A stretch of 24,470 nt of DNA from an uncultured Mogibacterium sp. (GTDB lineage Bacteria; Bacillota_A; Clostridia; Peptostreptococcales; Anaerovoracaceae), in contig NZ_CALHTQ010000088.1 of NCBI RefSeq assembly GCF_938039775.1, positions 1-24,470 on the forward strand, in the 5' to 3' direction. The notes under the pieces were generated by a model. The model had not been told where the DNA came from. It saw only the letters and a list, made by a program, of their open reading frames with translations, and made no database searches. The position numbers were made by a program, and so were the translations under genes. Shown piece after piece: positions 1-9,800 of the stretch (position 1 is its first letter; each line of letters starts with the position of its first letter).

Positions 1-1
1 T

Positions 2-88
2 GCGACAATTACTGTGTGTCGAAACGCACATATAAAATCTATTGAACCGCTGAAAATCAAGCATACTAACGTCATGATGAAGCTGTAG
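2..88 (+). CDS. Possible 3' end of an upstream gene (partial)
   Basis: An open frame enters from the left edge and runs 28 codons to a TAG stop at 86-88; the other two plus frames close sooner. The visible residues end in a basic stretch, HTNVMMKL. I cannot assign a family from so short a piece. The stop lies 53 bp before the histidine-phosphatase gene, which would fit two genes in one transcript. It could equally be chance open frame in an intergenic region. Confidence 0.3.
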   Translation, partial: ATITVCRNAHIKSIEPLKIKHTNVMMKL

Positions 89-141
89 AGTGAGAGTGAA
101 GATGCGATTAAGGCTATATGATACAGAAGTAGGGGATTCAG

Positions 142-732
142 ATGGGAAACACGCTATATCTAATCAGACATGGAGATACTGAAGGTACACTAAAGGACAT
201 GTTCTATGGCAGCACAGATTTACCTCTCGCAGAAGAGGGTGTGCAGCAGATCAAGGCGCTATGTGATCAAGGTGCATACCCTGAGCCAGAAGGCGCTAAG
301 CTCTATACGTCTGGTATGCTCAGAACGGAGCAGACATTTGAGCTCATCTTCGGAAATAGAGAACATGAAATTATACATGACCTCAGAGAGGTTGGGGTTG
401 GAATTTTTGAGATGAAGACTATGGATGAGGTCCTCCAGCATGACGAGGCTCGTGCATGGCTTGAAGGCAAGAAGGAATTCATGGATTTTCCAGAAGGGGA
501 AACTAACGACGGATTTATCGAGAGAGTAGCTCGTGGACTAGATGTGCTTAAGGGCGATGTTCAGCATTCTGATGTCGTAGGAGTGCTTCATGGTGCCGTT
601 ATATTTACATGCATGGAGATGCTGTTCCCTGCGGTAAAGGAGAAGGCGTGGCACTGGACTCCAAGCCCTGCGAGCGGCTATGCAATAACTTTTGATGGTT
701 TAAAGCCTATCGAATACAGGAAACTAGGATAA
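142..732 (+). CDS. Histidine phosphatase family protein (phosphoglycerate-mutase-like)
   Basis: A cytosolic phosphatase of the histidine phosphatase superfamily, 196 residues. The N-terminal LIRHGDTEG motif gives the Arg9-His10-Gly11 catalytic signature, with His10 as the residue phosphorylated in this family. The second conserved histidine is His150 in VLHGAV, and an intermediate SGMLRTEQT segment supplies the usual phosphate-contacting arginine. Length is normal for the small, single-domain branch that includes CobC-like alpha-ribazole phosphatases and broad-specificity phosphatases. No cobalamin genes are visible nearby, so substrate cannot be assigned. The ATG at 142 follows a purine-rich AGGGGA. 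A terminator directly follows the stop, so this gene is the last of its transcript. Confidence 0.88.
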   Translation: MGNTLYLIRHGDTEGTLKDMFYGSTDLPLAEEGVQQIKALCDQGAYPEPEGAKLYTSGMLRTEQTFELIFGNREHEIIHDLREVGVGIFEMKTMDEVLQHDEARAWLEGKKEFMDFPEGETNDGFIERVARGLDVLKGDVQHSDVVGVLHGAVIFTCMEMLFPAVKEKAWHWTPSPASGYAITFDGLKPIEYRKLG

Positions 733-740
733 AAAAATCG

Positions 741-769
741 GTTCTCTTGCGCTGCGGGAGGGCTTTTTT
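741..769 (+). terminator. Rho-independent terminator after the histidine phosphatase gene
   Basis: A 9-bp stem (741-749 with 755-763, four G-U pairs) closes a five-base loop and is followed directly by six T residues at 764-769. It begins 8 bases after the phosphatase stop codon and separates that gene from the CNNM transporter. Confidence 0.8.
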
Positions 770-789
770 CGTTGTTTCATCACTTATCT

Positions 790-809
790 ACTACTTTATG
801 TAGTATAAT
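790..809 (+). promoter_or_regulatory. -10 element with overlapping dyad, upstream of CNNM gene
   Basis: A perfect TATAAT lies at 804-809. A perfect 6-bp inverted repeat, TACTAC and GTAGTA around TTTAT (789-805), overlaps its left edge. No good -35 hexamer is seen 16-18 bases upstream, so the promoter may need an activator or be weak. The dyad could be a repressor site; this is inference from position only. Confidence 0.4.
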
Positions 810-850
810 TAATCGGATATACGAAGATATAGGAGGGTGCATTAAGCCAA

Positions 851-2116
851 ATGACACCGTACATTATAAGCATTGTGCTTTTGCTCATATTATCGGGCAT
901 TTTCTCCGCTACGGAGACGGCGTTCACTTCGGTGAGCAAGATTAAGATGAAGAATTTGGCGAGTGACGACAATGAAAGTGCGGAGCTCGTACTTGAGATA
1001 ACTGAGAATTTCGATAAGTTTCTCACCACGATTTTGATTGGCAATAATATTGCAAATATCGCAACGACGTCCATCGCTACTTTGCTATTTATCGAGATTT
1101 ACGGCAAATACGGTGCGACAATTTCGACGGTTGTCGTTACTGTGCTAGTCCTGGTGTTTGGAGAAATTTCTCCTAAGAATATTGCCAAGGATAAGGCGGA
1201 AGGTATATCTCTCTTTATGGCTCCTATTGTGAAGGTGCTGATGATTCTCTTTACGCCACTCAACTGGGTGTTCGGAGTCTGGAAGAAGTTAATAGATAGG
1301 GTATTCAAGATTTCTTCTGAACATGGATATACTGAGGATGAACTCAAGACGATTATTGAAGAGGCCAAGACTGGAGGTAACATCGGAGAATCTCAAAGTG
1401 AGCTTATAACTAATGCCATCGAGTTCGAGGACCTTGAGGCGATAGATATAATCACTCCTCGAATCGATATCATCGCGATTGAGCTCGGAACACCTAACGA
1501 AGAGATAGCAAAACAATTTAAGAGCACTGGTCTATCTAGGCTTCCAGTATTTGAGGATGACTTAGATAATATAATCGGAATTCTCAATCAGAAGGATTTC
1601 CATAATTACGTAGTTGGCGAGGGCAAGAGTGTCAACCTCTACATCAAGCCGGTTGCGTACGTTGCGGAGTCAATAAAGGCGTCGACGCTGCTCAAGAAGA
1701 TGCAGGCCAAGGCTACTCACATGGCGATTATTGTCGATGAGTACGGTGGTACGACGGGCCTTGTTACGATGGAGGATATCATCGAGGAACTTGTAGGAAA
1801 GATTTATGATGAGCACGATACCGTTGAAATGAGAGAGGTTACGGACCTCATAGATGGTTCTTACTCAGTTGCTGGCGGAGCTAATGTAGAGAAGTTCTTC
1901 GAACTACAGGGCGAAGACATCGATATAGATGCGACTACAGTGAACGGATGGGCGATGATTGAGCTTGACCACATTCCTAAAGTGGGAGATGCGTTCGAAT
2001 ATGAATCGAAACGCAAGCTGTTCAAGGTGAGAGTCACGAGAGCGGATGCCAAGAGGGCGCTTAGACTTCATATCCGCGTTGAAGACAAACCTGATGAAGA
2101 CGAAGATGACAACTAA
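851..2116 (+). CDS. CNNM/CorC-HlyC family transporter (DUF21, CBS pair, CorC domain)
   Basis: A membrane protein of 421 residues with the full CNNM/UPF0053 layout. The N-terminal DUF21 part has hydrophobic segments at about 4-22, 60-82, 90-104 and 120-145, including the family motifs FSATETAFTSVS and FGEISPKNIAKDKAE. A cytosolic CBS-domain pair follows at about 200-325 (TPRIDIIAI; GTTGLVTMEDIIEELVG), then a CorC/HlyC transporter-associated domain at about 340-415. The C-terminus is a short acidic tail. Members are linked to Mg2+ or Co2+ efflux, and the older name haemolysin C is misleading. The start is the first usable codon in frame. The AGGAGG at 831-836 is 14 bases upstream, longer than usual spacing. 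Only 74 bp without a terminator separate it from secA. Confidence 0.9.
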   Translation: MTPYIISIVLLLILSGIFSATETAFTSVSKIKMKNLASDDNESAELVLEITENFDKFLTTILIGNNIANIATTSIATLLFIEIYGKYGATISTVVVTVLVLVFGEISPKNIAKDKAEGISLFMAPIVKVLMILFTPLNWVFGVWKKLIDRVFKISSEHGYTEDELKTIIEEAKTGGNIGESQSELITNAIEFEDLEAIDIITPRIDIIAIELGTPNEEIAKQFKSTGLSRLPVFEDDLDNIIGILNQKDFHNYVVGEGKSVNLYIKPVAYVAESIKASTLLKKMQAKATHMAIIVDEYGGTTGLVTMEDIIEELVGKIYDEHDTVEMREVTDLIDGSYSVAGGANVEKFFELQGEDIDIDATTVNGWAMIELDHIPKVGDAFEYESKRKLFKVRVTRADAKRALRLHIRVEDKPDEDEDDN

Positions 2117-2190
2117 AGAGCCTGATTTAGAAGTAAGCAATTAATAAACACACATAAAGCGTATTAGCAAGAAGGAAGGGAGCCACGTAA

Positions 2191-5004
2191 ATGGGTTTAG
2201 TAGAAAAGATATTTGGAGACCTCAACAAGAGAGAGGTTAAGAAGATAGAGAAAATCGTAGACGTGATTGAATCGTACGATGAGCAGATGCAGAAGCTTAG
2301 CGATGAAGAGCTACGCGCCAAGACTGAGGAGTTTAAGAAGCGTTTAGGTACTATTAGGGAAGAAGGCGATGAAGGTCCTTTTGAAACTGTGGACGATATC
2401 CTGCCAGAGGCTTTTGCCGTTTGCCGTGAAGGTGCGGTTAGAAGTTTAGGCATGAAGCATTTCCGCGTTCAGCTTATCGGTGGTGTGGTTCTCCATCAGG
2501 GCAGAATTGCCGAGATGAAGACTGGTGAAGGAAAGACTCTCGTAGCTACACTTGCAGCTTACCTAAATGCACTCACCGGTAAGGGCGTTCACGTAGTTAC
2601 AGTTAACGATTACCTCGCAAAGCGAGATGCTGACTGGATGGGAAAGCTATATACTTTCTTAGGTCTTACAGTAGGCTGCGTTATCAACTCGCTTCAGGGA
2701 GATGATCGTAAAGCTGCTTACATGGCTGATATCACTTATGGAACTAACAACGAGTTCGGTTTCGACTACCTTCGTGACAACATGGTTACTTATAAGGAAG
2801 AGCTGACTCAGCGTGAGCTAAACTTTGCTATCGTCGACGAGGTTGACTCGATTCTTGTCGATGAAGCTCGTACACCTCTCATCATATCTGGTAAAGGTGT
2901 TGACTCAAGTGACATGTACCGCACTGCAAATGTATTCGTTAAGACTCTTATTCGAGATACTACTCGTGATGAAGAAGAGGGCGAAAATGGTGTACATGGT
3001 GATTACACAGTAGATGAGAAGGATAAGCAGGTTGCACTTAACGAGGCTGGTATCAAGGCTGCTGAGGAATACTTCGGCATAGAGAACTTCTCTGATCCTG
3101 ACAACATGGAGTTAAATCACTATGTAAATCAGGCGCTTCATGCGAACTACCTGATGAAGTGCGACGTTGACTATATCGTTAAAGATGGCGAGATTCTCAT
3201 CGTTGACGAGTTCACTGGTCGTCTCATGTACGGGAGACGTTTCTCCAACGGTCTGCACCAGGCTATAGAGGCGAAGGAAGGAGTTTCCGTAAGATCTGAG
3301 TCCAAGACACTTGCGACTATTACTCTGCAAAATTACTTCCGTATGTATGAGAAGCTATCCGGTATGACGGGTACAGCCAAGACAGAGGAAGATGAATTTA
3401 GAGACATCTACAACATGGACGTAGTTGTCATTCCAACTAACAAACCGATTGCGAGAAATGACCTTGAGGACTCGGTATACGCTCGTAAGTCTGGTAAATA
3501 CAAAGCTATCGTCGAGAGAGTTGCTGAAGCACATGCAGTAGGACAGCCAGTGCTCGTAGGTACTATATCAATCGAGATTTCAGAACTCCTTAGCGAAATG
3601 CTCAAGAAGAAGGGCATAAAGCATAACGTCCTCAACGCGAAGCATCACGAGAAGGAAGCTGAAATCGTAGCTGAGGCAGGCCGTAAGGGAGCTGTTACTA
3701 TCGCTACTAACATGGCTGGTCGTGGAACCGACATCATACTCGGTGGAAACCCAGACTTTGAAGCTAGACGTGAGATGAAGAAGCTCGAGTACACACCTGA
3801 GCAGATTGCGTTCGCGACAGGCTTTGAGAAGTCGAATGATGATGAACTAAATGATGCTAGAAACAAGTATCAGGAACTCCTACAGCACTTTAAGGCTGAG
3901 AGAGAGGATGAGCAGGCAGAGGTAAGAGAGCTCGGTGGTCTCTGTATCGTAGGTACTGAGAGACATGAGTCGAGACGTATTGATAATCAGCTTCGTGGTC
4001 GTTCCGGACGACAGGGAGACCCGGGTGTTACACAGTTCTTTATTTCCCTTGAAGACGACCTAATGAGACTCTTCGGTGGAGAGAAGATGCAGAGAATCGT
4101 TGAAGGCGTCGGCCTTGGCGATGATGATGCTCTTGAGGCGAAGGTACTTTCGAGAAGAATTGAAAATGCTCAGAAGAAAATCGAGGGTAAGAACTTCGGT
4201 ATTCGTAAGTACGTTCTTCAGTATGATGATGTAATGAACAGACAGAGATCTCAGATTTACGAACAGCGTAAGATGGTGCTAGACGGCGAGAATCTACGTG
4301 ACTACATCATGGGTATGATGGAAGAACTTGTAAATGGCATAGTTGCACCGATTACTATGGAGACTCGTTTCTCAGAAGACTGGGATATGGACGAGATTTT
4401 CTACGGATGCGAACAGATTACGCCTGAATTTAAGGGCAGACTCAGCTATACAGATGAGGAGCTTAGAGACTTAGATGAGGATAAGCTGCGTGAGGATATC
4501 GTAAATGTCTTCGAGCAGATATACAGAGAGAAGGAAGAGGAAGTTGGAATTGAGCACATGCGTGAAGTTGAGCGCATGATTATGCTCAGAGTCGTAGATA
4601 ATCACTGGATGGATCACATCGATGCGATGGAACAGCTCAAGAATGGAATCGGCCTTCGTGGATACGGACAGCAGGACCCAGCGGTTGCTTATGCAAAGGA
4701 AGGCTTCGGTATGTTCGAAGAGATGATTGCAGATATCCGTGAGGAGACTGTAAAATACTGCTTCAACGTAACCGTTGAGACTCGTACGGAGCGCCGTGCA
4801 GTTTCTAGAGATGAAGCTGCACGCAAGGAAGAGTACTATGACGAAGATATCGCAGATGCACATGGAGATGGACAGCATTATCACGATAACGGAGAGCATA
4901 TTCAGGAGCCAGTTCACCGCGATAGCCCAAAGATTGGCAGAAACGATCCATGCCCATGCGGCTCTGGCAAAAAGTACAAGAATTGCTGTGGCAAGTTCCA
5001 GTAG
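2191..5004 (+). CDS. secA: Preprotein translocase ATPase SecA
   Basis: The cytosolic motor that drives unfolded secretory proteins through SecYEG, 937 residues, normal full length. The N-terminus [18 protein letters not shown] is typical. Walker A is MKTGEGKT with Lys115, followed by the DEAD-like [16 protein letters not shown], the preprotein cross-linking region, and the second nucleotide-binding domain with [14 protein letters not shown] and [11 protein letters not shown]. The helical scaffold and wing regions fill about 600-840. A charged, histidine-rich linker leads to a C-terminal SEC-C zinc motif, [13 protein letters not shown], with Cys921, 923, 932 and 933; this binds SecB or ribosomes in other bacteria. 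The start has a purine-rich GGAAGGGAG about 10 bases upstream. The next gene is prfB, a common neighbour of secA in Firmicutes. Confidence 0.98.
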   Translation: MGLVEKIFGDLNKREVKKIEKIVDVIESYDEQMQKLSDEELRAKTEEFKKRLGTIREEGDEGPFETVDDILPEAFAVCREGAVRSLGMKHFRVQLIGGVVLHQGRIAEMKTGEGKTLVATLAAYLNALTGKGVHVVTVNDYLAKRDADWMGKLYTFLGLTVGCVINSLQGDDRKAAYMADITYGTNNEFGFDYLRDNMVTYKEELTQRELNFAIVDEVDSILVDEARTPLIISGKGVDSSDMYRTANVFVKTLIRDTTRDEEEGENGVHGDYTVDEKDKQVALNEAGIKAAEEYFGIENFSDPDNMELNHYVNQALHANYLMKCDVDYIVKDGEILIVDEFTGRLMYGRRFSNGLHQAIEAKEGVSVRSESKTLATITLQNYFRMYEKLSGMTGTAKTEEDEFRDIYNMDVVVIPTNKPIARNDLEDSVYARKSGKYKAIVERVAEAHAVGQPVLVGTISIEISELLSEMLKKKGIKHNVLNAKHHEKEAEIVAEAGRKGAVTIATNMAGRGTDIILGGNPDFEARREMKKLEYTPEQIAFATGFEKSNDDELNDARNKYQELLQHFKAEREDEQAEVRELGGLCIVGTERHESRRIDNQLRGRSGRQGDPGVTQFFISLEDDLMRLFGGEKMQRIVEGVGLGDDDALEAKVLSRRIENAQKKIEGKNFGIRKYVLQYDDVMNRQRSQIYEQRKMVLDGENLRDYIMGMMEELVNGIVAPITMETRFSEDWDMDEIFYGCEQITPEFKGRLSYTDEELRDLDEDKLREDIVNVFEQIYREKEEEVGIEHMREVERMIMLRVVDNHWMDHIDAMEQLKNGIGLRGYGQQDPAVAYAKEGFGMFEEMIADIREETVKYCFNVTVETRTERRAVSRDEAARKEEYYDEDIADAHGDGQHYHDNGEHIQEPVHRDSPKIGRNDPCPCGSGKKYKNCCGKFQ

Positions 5005-5076
5005 GAACTTCCGTCATACTAAGCAAGCATGATTGGAGTTCTGCAGTATTTGCAGGACTAGGGAGTTAAGCTCAAT

Positions 5077-5123
5077 AGATGCGCGATGCTGCAGAATGCG
5101 GCTACGCGCATCTGTCATAGATG
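5077..5123 (+). promoter_or_regulatory. Structured leader ahead of prfB with alternative hairpins
   Basis: A perfect 9-bp stem pairs 5077-5085 with 5105-5113 and encloses a 5-bp inner stem (5088-5092 with 5098-5102) across a symmetric 2x2 internal loop. The right arm's CATCT (5109-5113) can instead pair with AGATG at 5119-5123, so the two hairpins exclude each other. The prfB ribosome binding site AGAGGA starts right after, at 5125. No U-tract follows, so it is not a simple terminator. A regulatory role is inferred. Confidence 0.4.
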
Positions 5124-5135
5124 AGAGGAATTAAG

Positions 5136-6252
5136 ATGATTGAATTGGATGAGATAAAGCAGGCTTTACCAGGGGAGCTCGAGAAGCTTCGAGAGGTTGG
5201 AGACTATCTTTGACCCGGCTGGTCTGAGAGATAAGATTGCGGATATGGAGCAGGAGATGCTAAAACCTGGGTTCTGGGATTCGCCTGACGATGCGCAGAA
5301 GCTTATGAAGCAGAAGAAGCATCTTGAGAATGAACTCGAGCAGTATGAAGGTCTATGTAAAGGCTTTGATGATATATCCGACATGATTGAGCTTGCCGAA
5401 GAGTACGAAGATTACTCGGAGGCCAAGACTATCATCAAAGAATATAAGAGGTTATGCGAGGAGATGGAAGACCTCGAACTAAACAGGCTCCTGACAGGTA
5501 AGTATGACGATAAAGACGCCATATTAAGCATTCATGCAGGCACTGGTGGGGTTGATGCTATGGACTGGGCGGAGATGCTGATGAGAATGTATCTCAGATA
5601 TGCTGACCAGCACGGATTCAAAACTAGCGTAGTAGATTTACAAAATGATACACTAGCGGGCATCAAGAGCTGCACCATAGTCATAAGTGGAATCAATGCC
5701 TATGGATATCTACGCAGTGAAACTGGCGTACACAGACTTGTGCGCATATCCCCGTTCAACTCTGCGGGCAAGAGACAAACTTCTTTTGCAGCAGTTGAAG
5801 TTGTGCCAGATATCGGTGATAGTATAGAGATTAATATCGATCCGAAGGATCTTAAAATCGACACCTACAGGAGTTCAGGCGCAGGCGGTCAGCATGTCAA
5901 TACGACTGATTCTGCTATTCGAATTACACATCTTCCGACTAATATAGTTGTAACTTGTCAAAATGAGCGCTCGCAGCTCTATAACAAGGAGATGGCGATG
6001 AAGATTCTGGCATCGAGACTGCAGCAGCTTGCAGAAGCTGAGCACAAGGAGAGTCTCGACGAGTTAAAAGGCGATATGAGCCAAGTGACTTGGGGTGCAC
6101 AGATTAGATCTTATGTATTTCAGCCATATACGATGGTCAAGGATCACAGGACTAATGCGGAAGTGGGCAATATAAGTTCGGTTATGGATGGTGCACTTGA
6201 TGAATTTATAAAGGCCAAACTAACACAAGAGGCGAAGGAGAGGAGCGTTTAA
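5136..6252 (+). CDS. prfB: Peptide chain release factor 2 (programmed +1 frameshift)
   Basis: Recognises UGA and UAA stop codons and triggers peptide release on the ribosome. The gene is in two frames. Twenty-five codons run from ATG 5136 (MIELDEIKQ...VGDYL) to an in-frame TGA at 5211-5213, then reading resumes at GAC 5212 in the +1 frame (DPAGLRDK...) to the TAA ending at 6252. The fused product is 371 residues. The slippery CTT TGA C is the classic RF2 site. The stop-recognition tripeptide SPF is at 205-207 and the catalytic GGQ at 250-252, both where E. coli RF2 has them. A start at the TTG/ATG codons inside the downstream frame would truncate the N-terminal domain. AGAGGA at 5125-5130 precedes the ATG. 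The stop overlaps the next gene's ATG by one base. Confidence 0.95.
5199..5214 (+). promoter_or_regulatory. prfB: prfB programmed frameshift signal
   Basis: An internal Shine-Dalgarno-like GGAG (5199-5202) lies five bases before the slippery CTT (5208-5210), followed by TGA C. In the known mechanism low RF2 makes the ribosome pause at the poorly terminating UGA-C and slip +1, so RF2 controls its own synthesis. The GGAG is a little weaker and further away than the AGGGGG of E. coli. Confidence 0.9.
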
Positions 6253-6893
6253 TGAAGAAGTACATAGTGTTTGATTTCGATGGAACTCTCCTCGACACTG
6301 ACCAGTTAATCATCGATTCGTGGCAGGCGGTATTTCGTAGATTTAGAGGCAAGGAAGCTGATGAAGAACTCATCCTTTCGACGTTTGGCGAGACAGTAGT
6401 GAATACTGTTAAGGACCTGTTTGCTGATGAAAAGCTTGAGGACGTGATTGAAGAGTATCGCGGATATCAGTACGCACATAGTGCCGGTGCTTACAAATTA
6501 TATCCTGGCATAAAGGAGCTACTCGACGAGCTAATAGAACGTGGGTACTCGCTATCTATTGTGACGTCAAGGCTTGCAAATACATCGATGCAGTATCTTG
6601 AGGAGATGGGTATAAAGGACAAGTTCGATGTCATCATCACGGCAAATGATGTGACGGAACATAAGCCAGAACCAGGACCTCTGCTTGCAGCACTCGAGAA
6701 GCTCGCGGCTGAGCGAGAAGAAGCCATAATGCTTGGGGATACTAGATTTGACATAGGCTGCTGTGAGAATGCAGGTGTCGATAGCATACTGGTAGGCTGG
6801 GGACGTAGAGAAGGAAAAATCCCCCTCGGTGGACTAGAACCAACATATAGAATATATAAACCTGAGGAGCTATTTGAGATAATCGAGGGATAA
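6252..6893 (+). CDS. HAD family hydrolase (phosphoglycolate phosphatase / PpaX-like)
   Basis: A 213-residue cytosolic phosphatase of HAD subfamily IA. Motif I is FDFDGTLLDT with nucleophile Asp8 and acid/base Asp10. Motif II is the VTSR segment near residue 105. A lysine follows in EHKPEPGPLL, and motif III is MLGDTRFDIGCC with Asp163 and Asp167. An alpha-helical cap lies between motifs I and II. These features match phosphoglycolate phosphatases and pyrophosphatase PpaX, but the substrate cannot be read from sequence. The ATG overlaps the prfB stop by one base (TAATG) and the stop is one base before the addB ATG, so translation is probably coupled through all three genes. Confidence 0.88.
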   Translation: MKKYIVFDFDGTLLDTDQLIIDSWQAVFRRFRGKEADEELILSTFGETVVNTVKDLFADEKLEDVIEEYRGYQYAHSAGAYKLYPGIKELLDELIERGYSLSIVTSRLANTSMQYLEEMGIKDKFDVIITANDVTEHKPEPGPLLAALEKLAAEREEAIMLGDTRFDIGCCENAGVDSILVGWGRREGKIPLGGLEPTYRIYKPEELFEIIEG

Positions 6894-6894
6894 G

Positions 6895-9800
6895 ATGCTG
6901 AACCTATTTATGGCACGTGAGTGCATGAACAAGGAAAAGTTTATATATGAGAATATACATGGCAAGACTTACGTGCTGGTACCAAACCAGTACACTCTTG
7001 TCGCGGAGGAACAGGCGCTTAAGTATACTGGTAGTGCCTGTCTTCTTGATATTGAGATTCTCTCGTTAAATAGGCTCGGTCAAAGGATAATGGCGGAGCA
7101 CGGCAAGGAGAATATTGATATCCTTGATCAATACGGTCGCCACATGCTCTTGTACAAAATTATAAAGTCAAACAAGGATGAGCTTGAGGTTTTTAAATCT
7201 GCTGCTGACCAGAGTGGGTTCGTCGATATGGTTAATGACTTTATTGCCGATTTTAAGCAGCAGGATTGTTCTCTTGATGAGCTAGAGTTGGTGATAGATG
7301 CAGATAGCAGTAACGAGCTACTGGCACACAAATTGCGTGAGCTCAAGCTGATAATAGACGAATATGAGACGGAGATAGAGGGAAAATATATCGATTCTGA
7401 AGACTATATCTCTATGTATGTATCCTTGATTGGAGAATCGGAACTCCTGGATGGTCATGAGGTGTGGGTGTACGGATTTGATACACTTGCGCCAAAGTCT
7501 ATGGATGCACTTGTAGAGATGGCAAAGCATATTGATGTAAATCTCATGGTGAATGTTAGTGACTTTGATCTTGATATCAATCTCGTGGCGGCGTTGTCAT
7601 CCAGAGCAGCAACAGCGGGCGTAGAGATTTCCAAAGAATATGTATCCGAGGATTACAGAGCATACGGCAGGGAGACACTCGATTATTTGGAGCAGAACCT
7701 GTTTAGGACTGTTTCAAACTCAAGGGAATCTGTACTGAGTAGACCTGATGAAAAAACGATAAATGAAGATGTTAAGCTCGTTGAGTGTGCGAACCCGTTC
7801 TACGAAGCGGAAAGTGCAGCTTCATATATATACGAGCTCATTCGTGATAAGGGCTACAGGATGAATGACATTGCAGTAATATGCAATGATGATTCCTCGA
7901 GGCAGCCGATAATTCGCAGGACTTTTGAGGAGTATGGCATTCCTCTGTTTGTCGATTCCAGAAGGACTATCACGGACTCGATGGCGGCTAGGTTCATAGT
8001 GAGTCTCTTGGAGTTTGTGCTGCATGGATATAGGACGTCAGCTCTGTTTGTCATGCTTAAAACTGAATTAACCAGTATCAGCAGGGAGGCGGTAGAAGAG
8101 CTCGAGAATTATGCTCGAAATTATAAGATTCGCGGCAGCATGTGGACTCGCGAGTTTAAGTACGGTCATTTTGACTATACTGACGAAGAGTTTGAAAGGC
8201 TTGAGAGTACGAGAAGCTATATCATGGAGCAGGTAAAGAAGCTCAGTGATATAGCGGAGCGTTCGGGCACTGTAAATGAGTTTGTATTTGACCTCATTAA
8301 GATTTTGGAAGAGGAATGGAACCTACCTGGCAGACTAGAGGCTGTGTCAGAGACACAGGCACTAGGGGGATACAATGAGGAGGCCCAGAACACAGCGCAG
8401 AGCTACGAGGCATGCGTAAAGGTTCTGGAACAACTTGCGACTATTCTCGGAGAGGAAACCTTTGATAAAGGTGGCTTTGAAGAGCTGGTTCAGCTATATA
8501 GAAAAGGTCTAGAGTCTGTAGATATCGGAATAATACCACCTGCTCTTGACGGGATTATCATGGGATCGATGATTAGAACGAGACCAGGTCCACTCAAGGC
8601 GATGGTAGTGCTAGCAGCCAATGAAGGTGTACTGCCGATGGAACCGGCATCTGAGGGAATATTCTCGATAGATGAGAAGGAATTTTTCAAGGAGCACAAT
8701 TTCCCGATTGGTCATCTTGACGAGCTTAAGATGACGGAAGAAAACGTGGCTATGTACAGGCTCATTTCAAAGCCGTACGAGAGGTTATATATCAGTTGGT
8801 CGTTATCGGATTCTGAAGGTCAGGATTGCAAACCGTCTTCACTTGTTGATGCCTTTAGAGCAGCTCTACCAAGTATAAAGGTTAATAAGGACATTATCTC
8901 TAGTGGCCTCGATATGAATGTCATAAACAATCCTAAGACTGCGATGAGGCATCTGCTTAATTACCTCAAGGGCAAAAAATCTGAAGAGCATACCCCAGAC
9001 GAGAAGAAGGCCAAGATGATTACCGATTCTATAATAGCTTGGTACCGTGCTAATGAGCCGAAAGTTCTCGAGGTTGCATTAAAGGCTGCAAGGGATGATA
9101 ACTCTGCTGCGCCAATCTCTAGTGCGATGGCTGAGAGGTTATTTGCGGGAGTGGATGGTGAGTTTTCGTTCTCTCCGACTAGAATTGAGAACTTTAACCA
9201 CTGTCCATTCAAGCACTTCGTTTCATATGGATTAAGACCTAGAGAAGATCGTGAGTTCAGCGGAGCTTCACGTGAGATAGGGGATATTTATCATGAATGC
9301 ATCATGAAAGTATCCAAGAAGCTAGAAACTGAAGGCTTATGGGGAAGTATCTTAGACGAAGAAATAGATACACTTGTGAGAGAAACTCTCACAGAAATAG
9401 CTGGCGATTATCGTGACGGACTCTTCGTTGCAGACGGACGTGAGCAATACAGACTCGAACGAGTAGCTAGAGTATGCACTCGTGTAGCCGGAAACCTAGC
9501 GGAACAAATGAGATTAGGTAAGGTCGAGAAGTCTTTTTTTGAAGAGGAATTTAAGCGCGGCAAGATGTTTGCACCGATTGAACTTGAGATAGATGGCAAG
9601 AAGATTTATATCGAGGGCAAAATTGACAGAGTTGATGTGTTTGAGGGCGGTGACATCAGAATCATCGACTATAAGACGGGAACTGACAAGGTTAACATAG
9701 AGCAGATGAGGTGCGGCTATAAGATGCAGCTCATGGTTTATATGCAGGGTGCAAAGTCTGAGGATAGGAAGCCTGCGGGTGTGTTCTACTACAATATCAA

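Noticed and set aside
4471..4917. 148-codon minus-strand open frame inside secA
   Set aside because: It lies wholly within the well-supported secA coding sequence, has no ribosome binding site and no family resemblance.
4993..5010. 7-bp hairpin across the secA stop codon as a terminator
   Set aside because: There is no T-run after it, and secA-prfB cotranscription is common; it may be incidental.
5197..5213. prfB as a pseudogene broken by a frameshift
   Set aside because: The break has the exact CTT TGA C context and position of the programmed RF2 frameshift, and both halves are well conserved.
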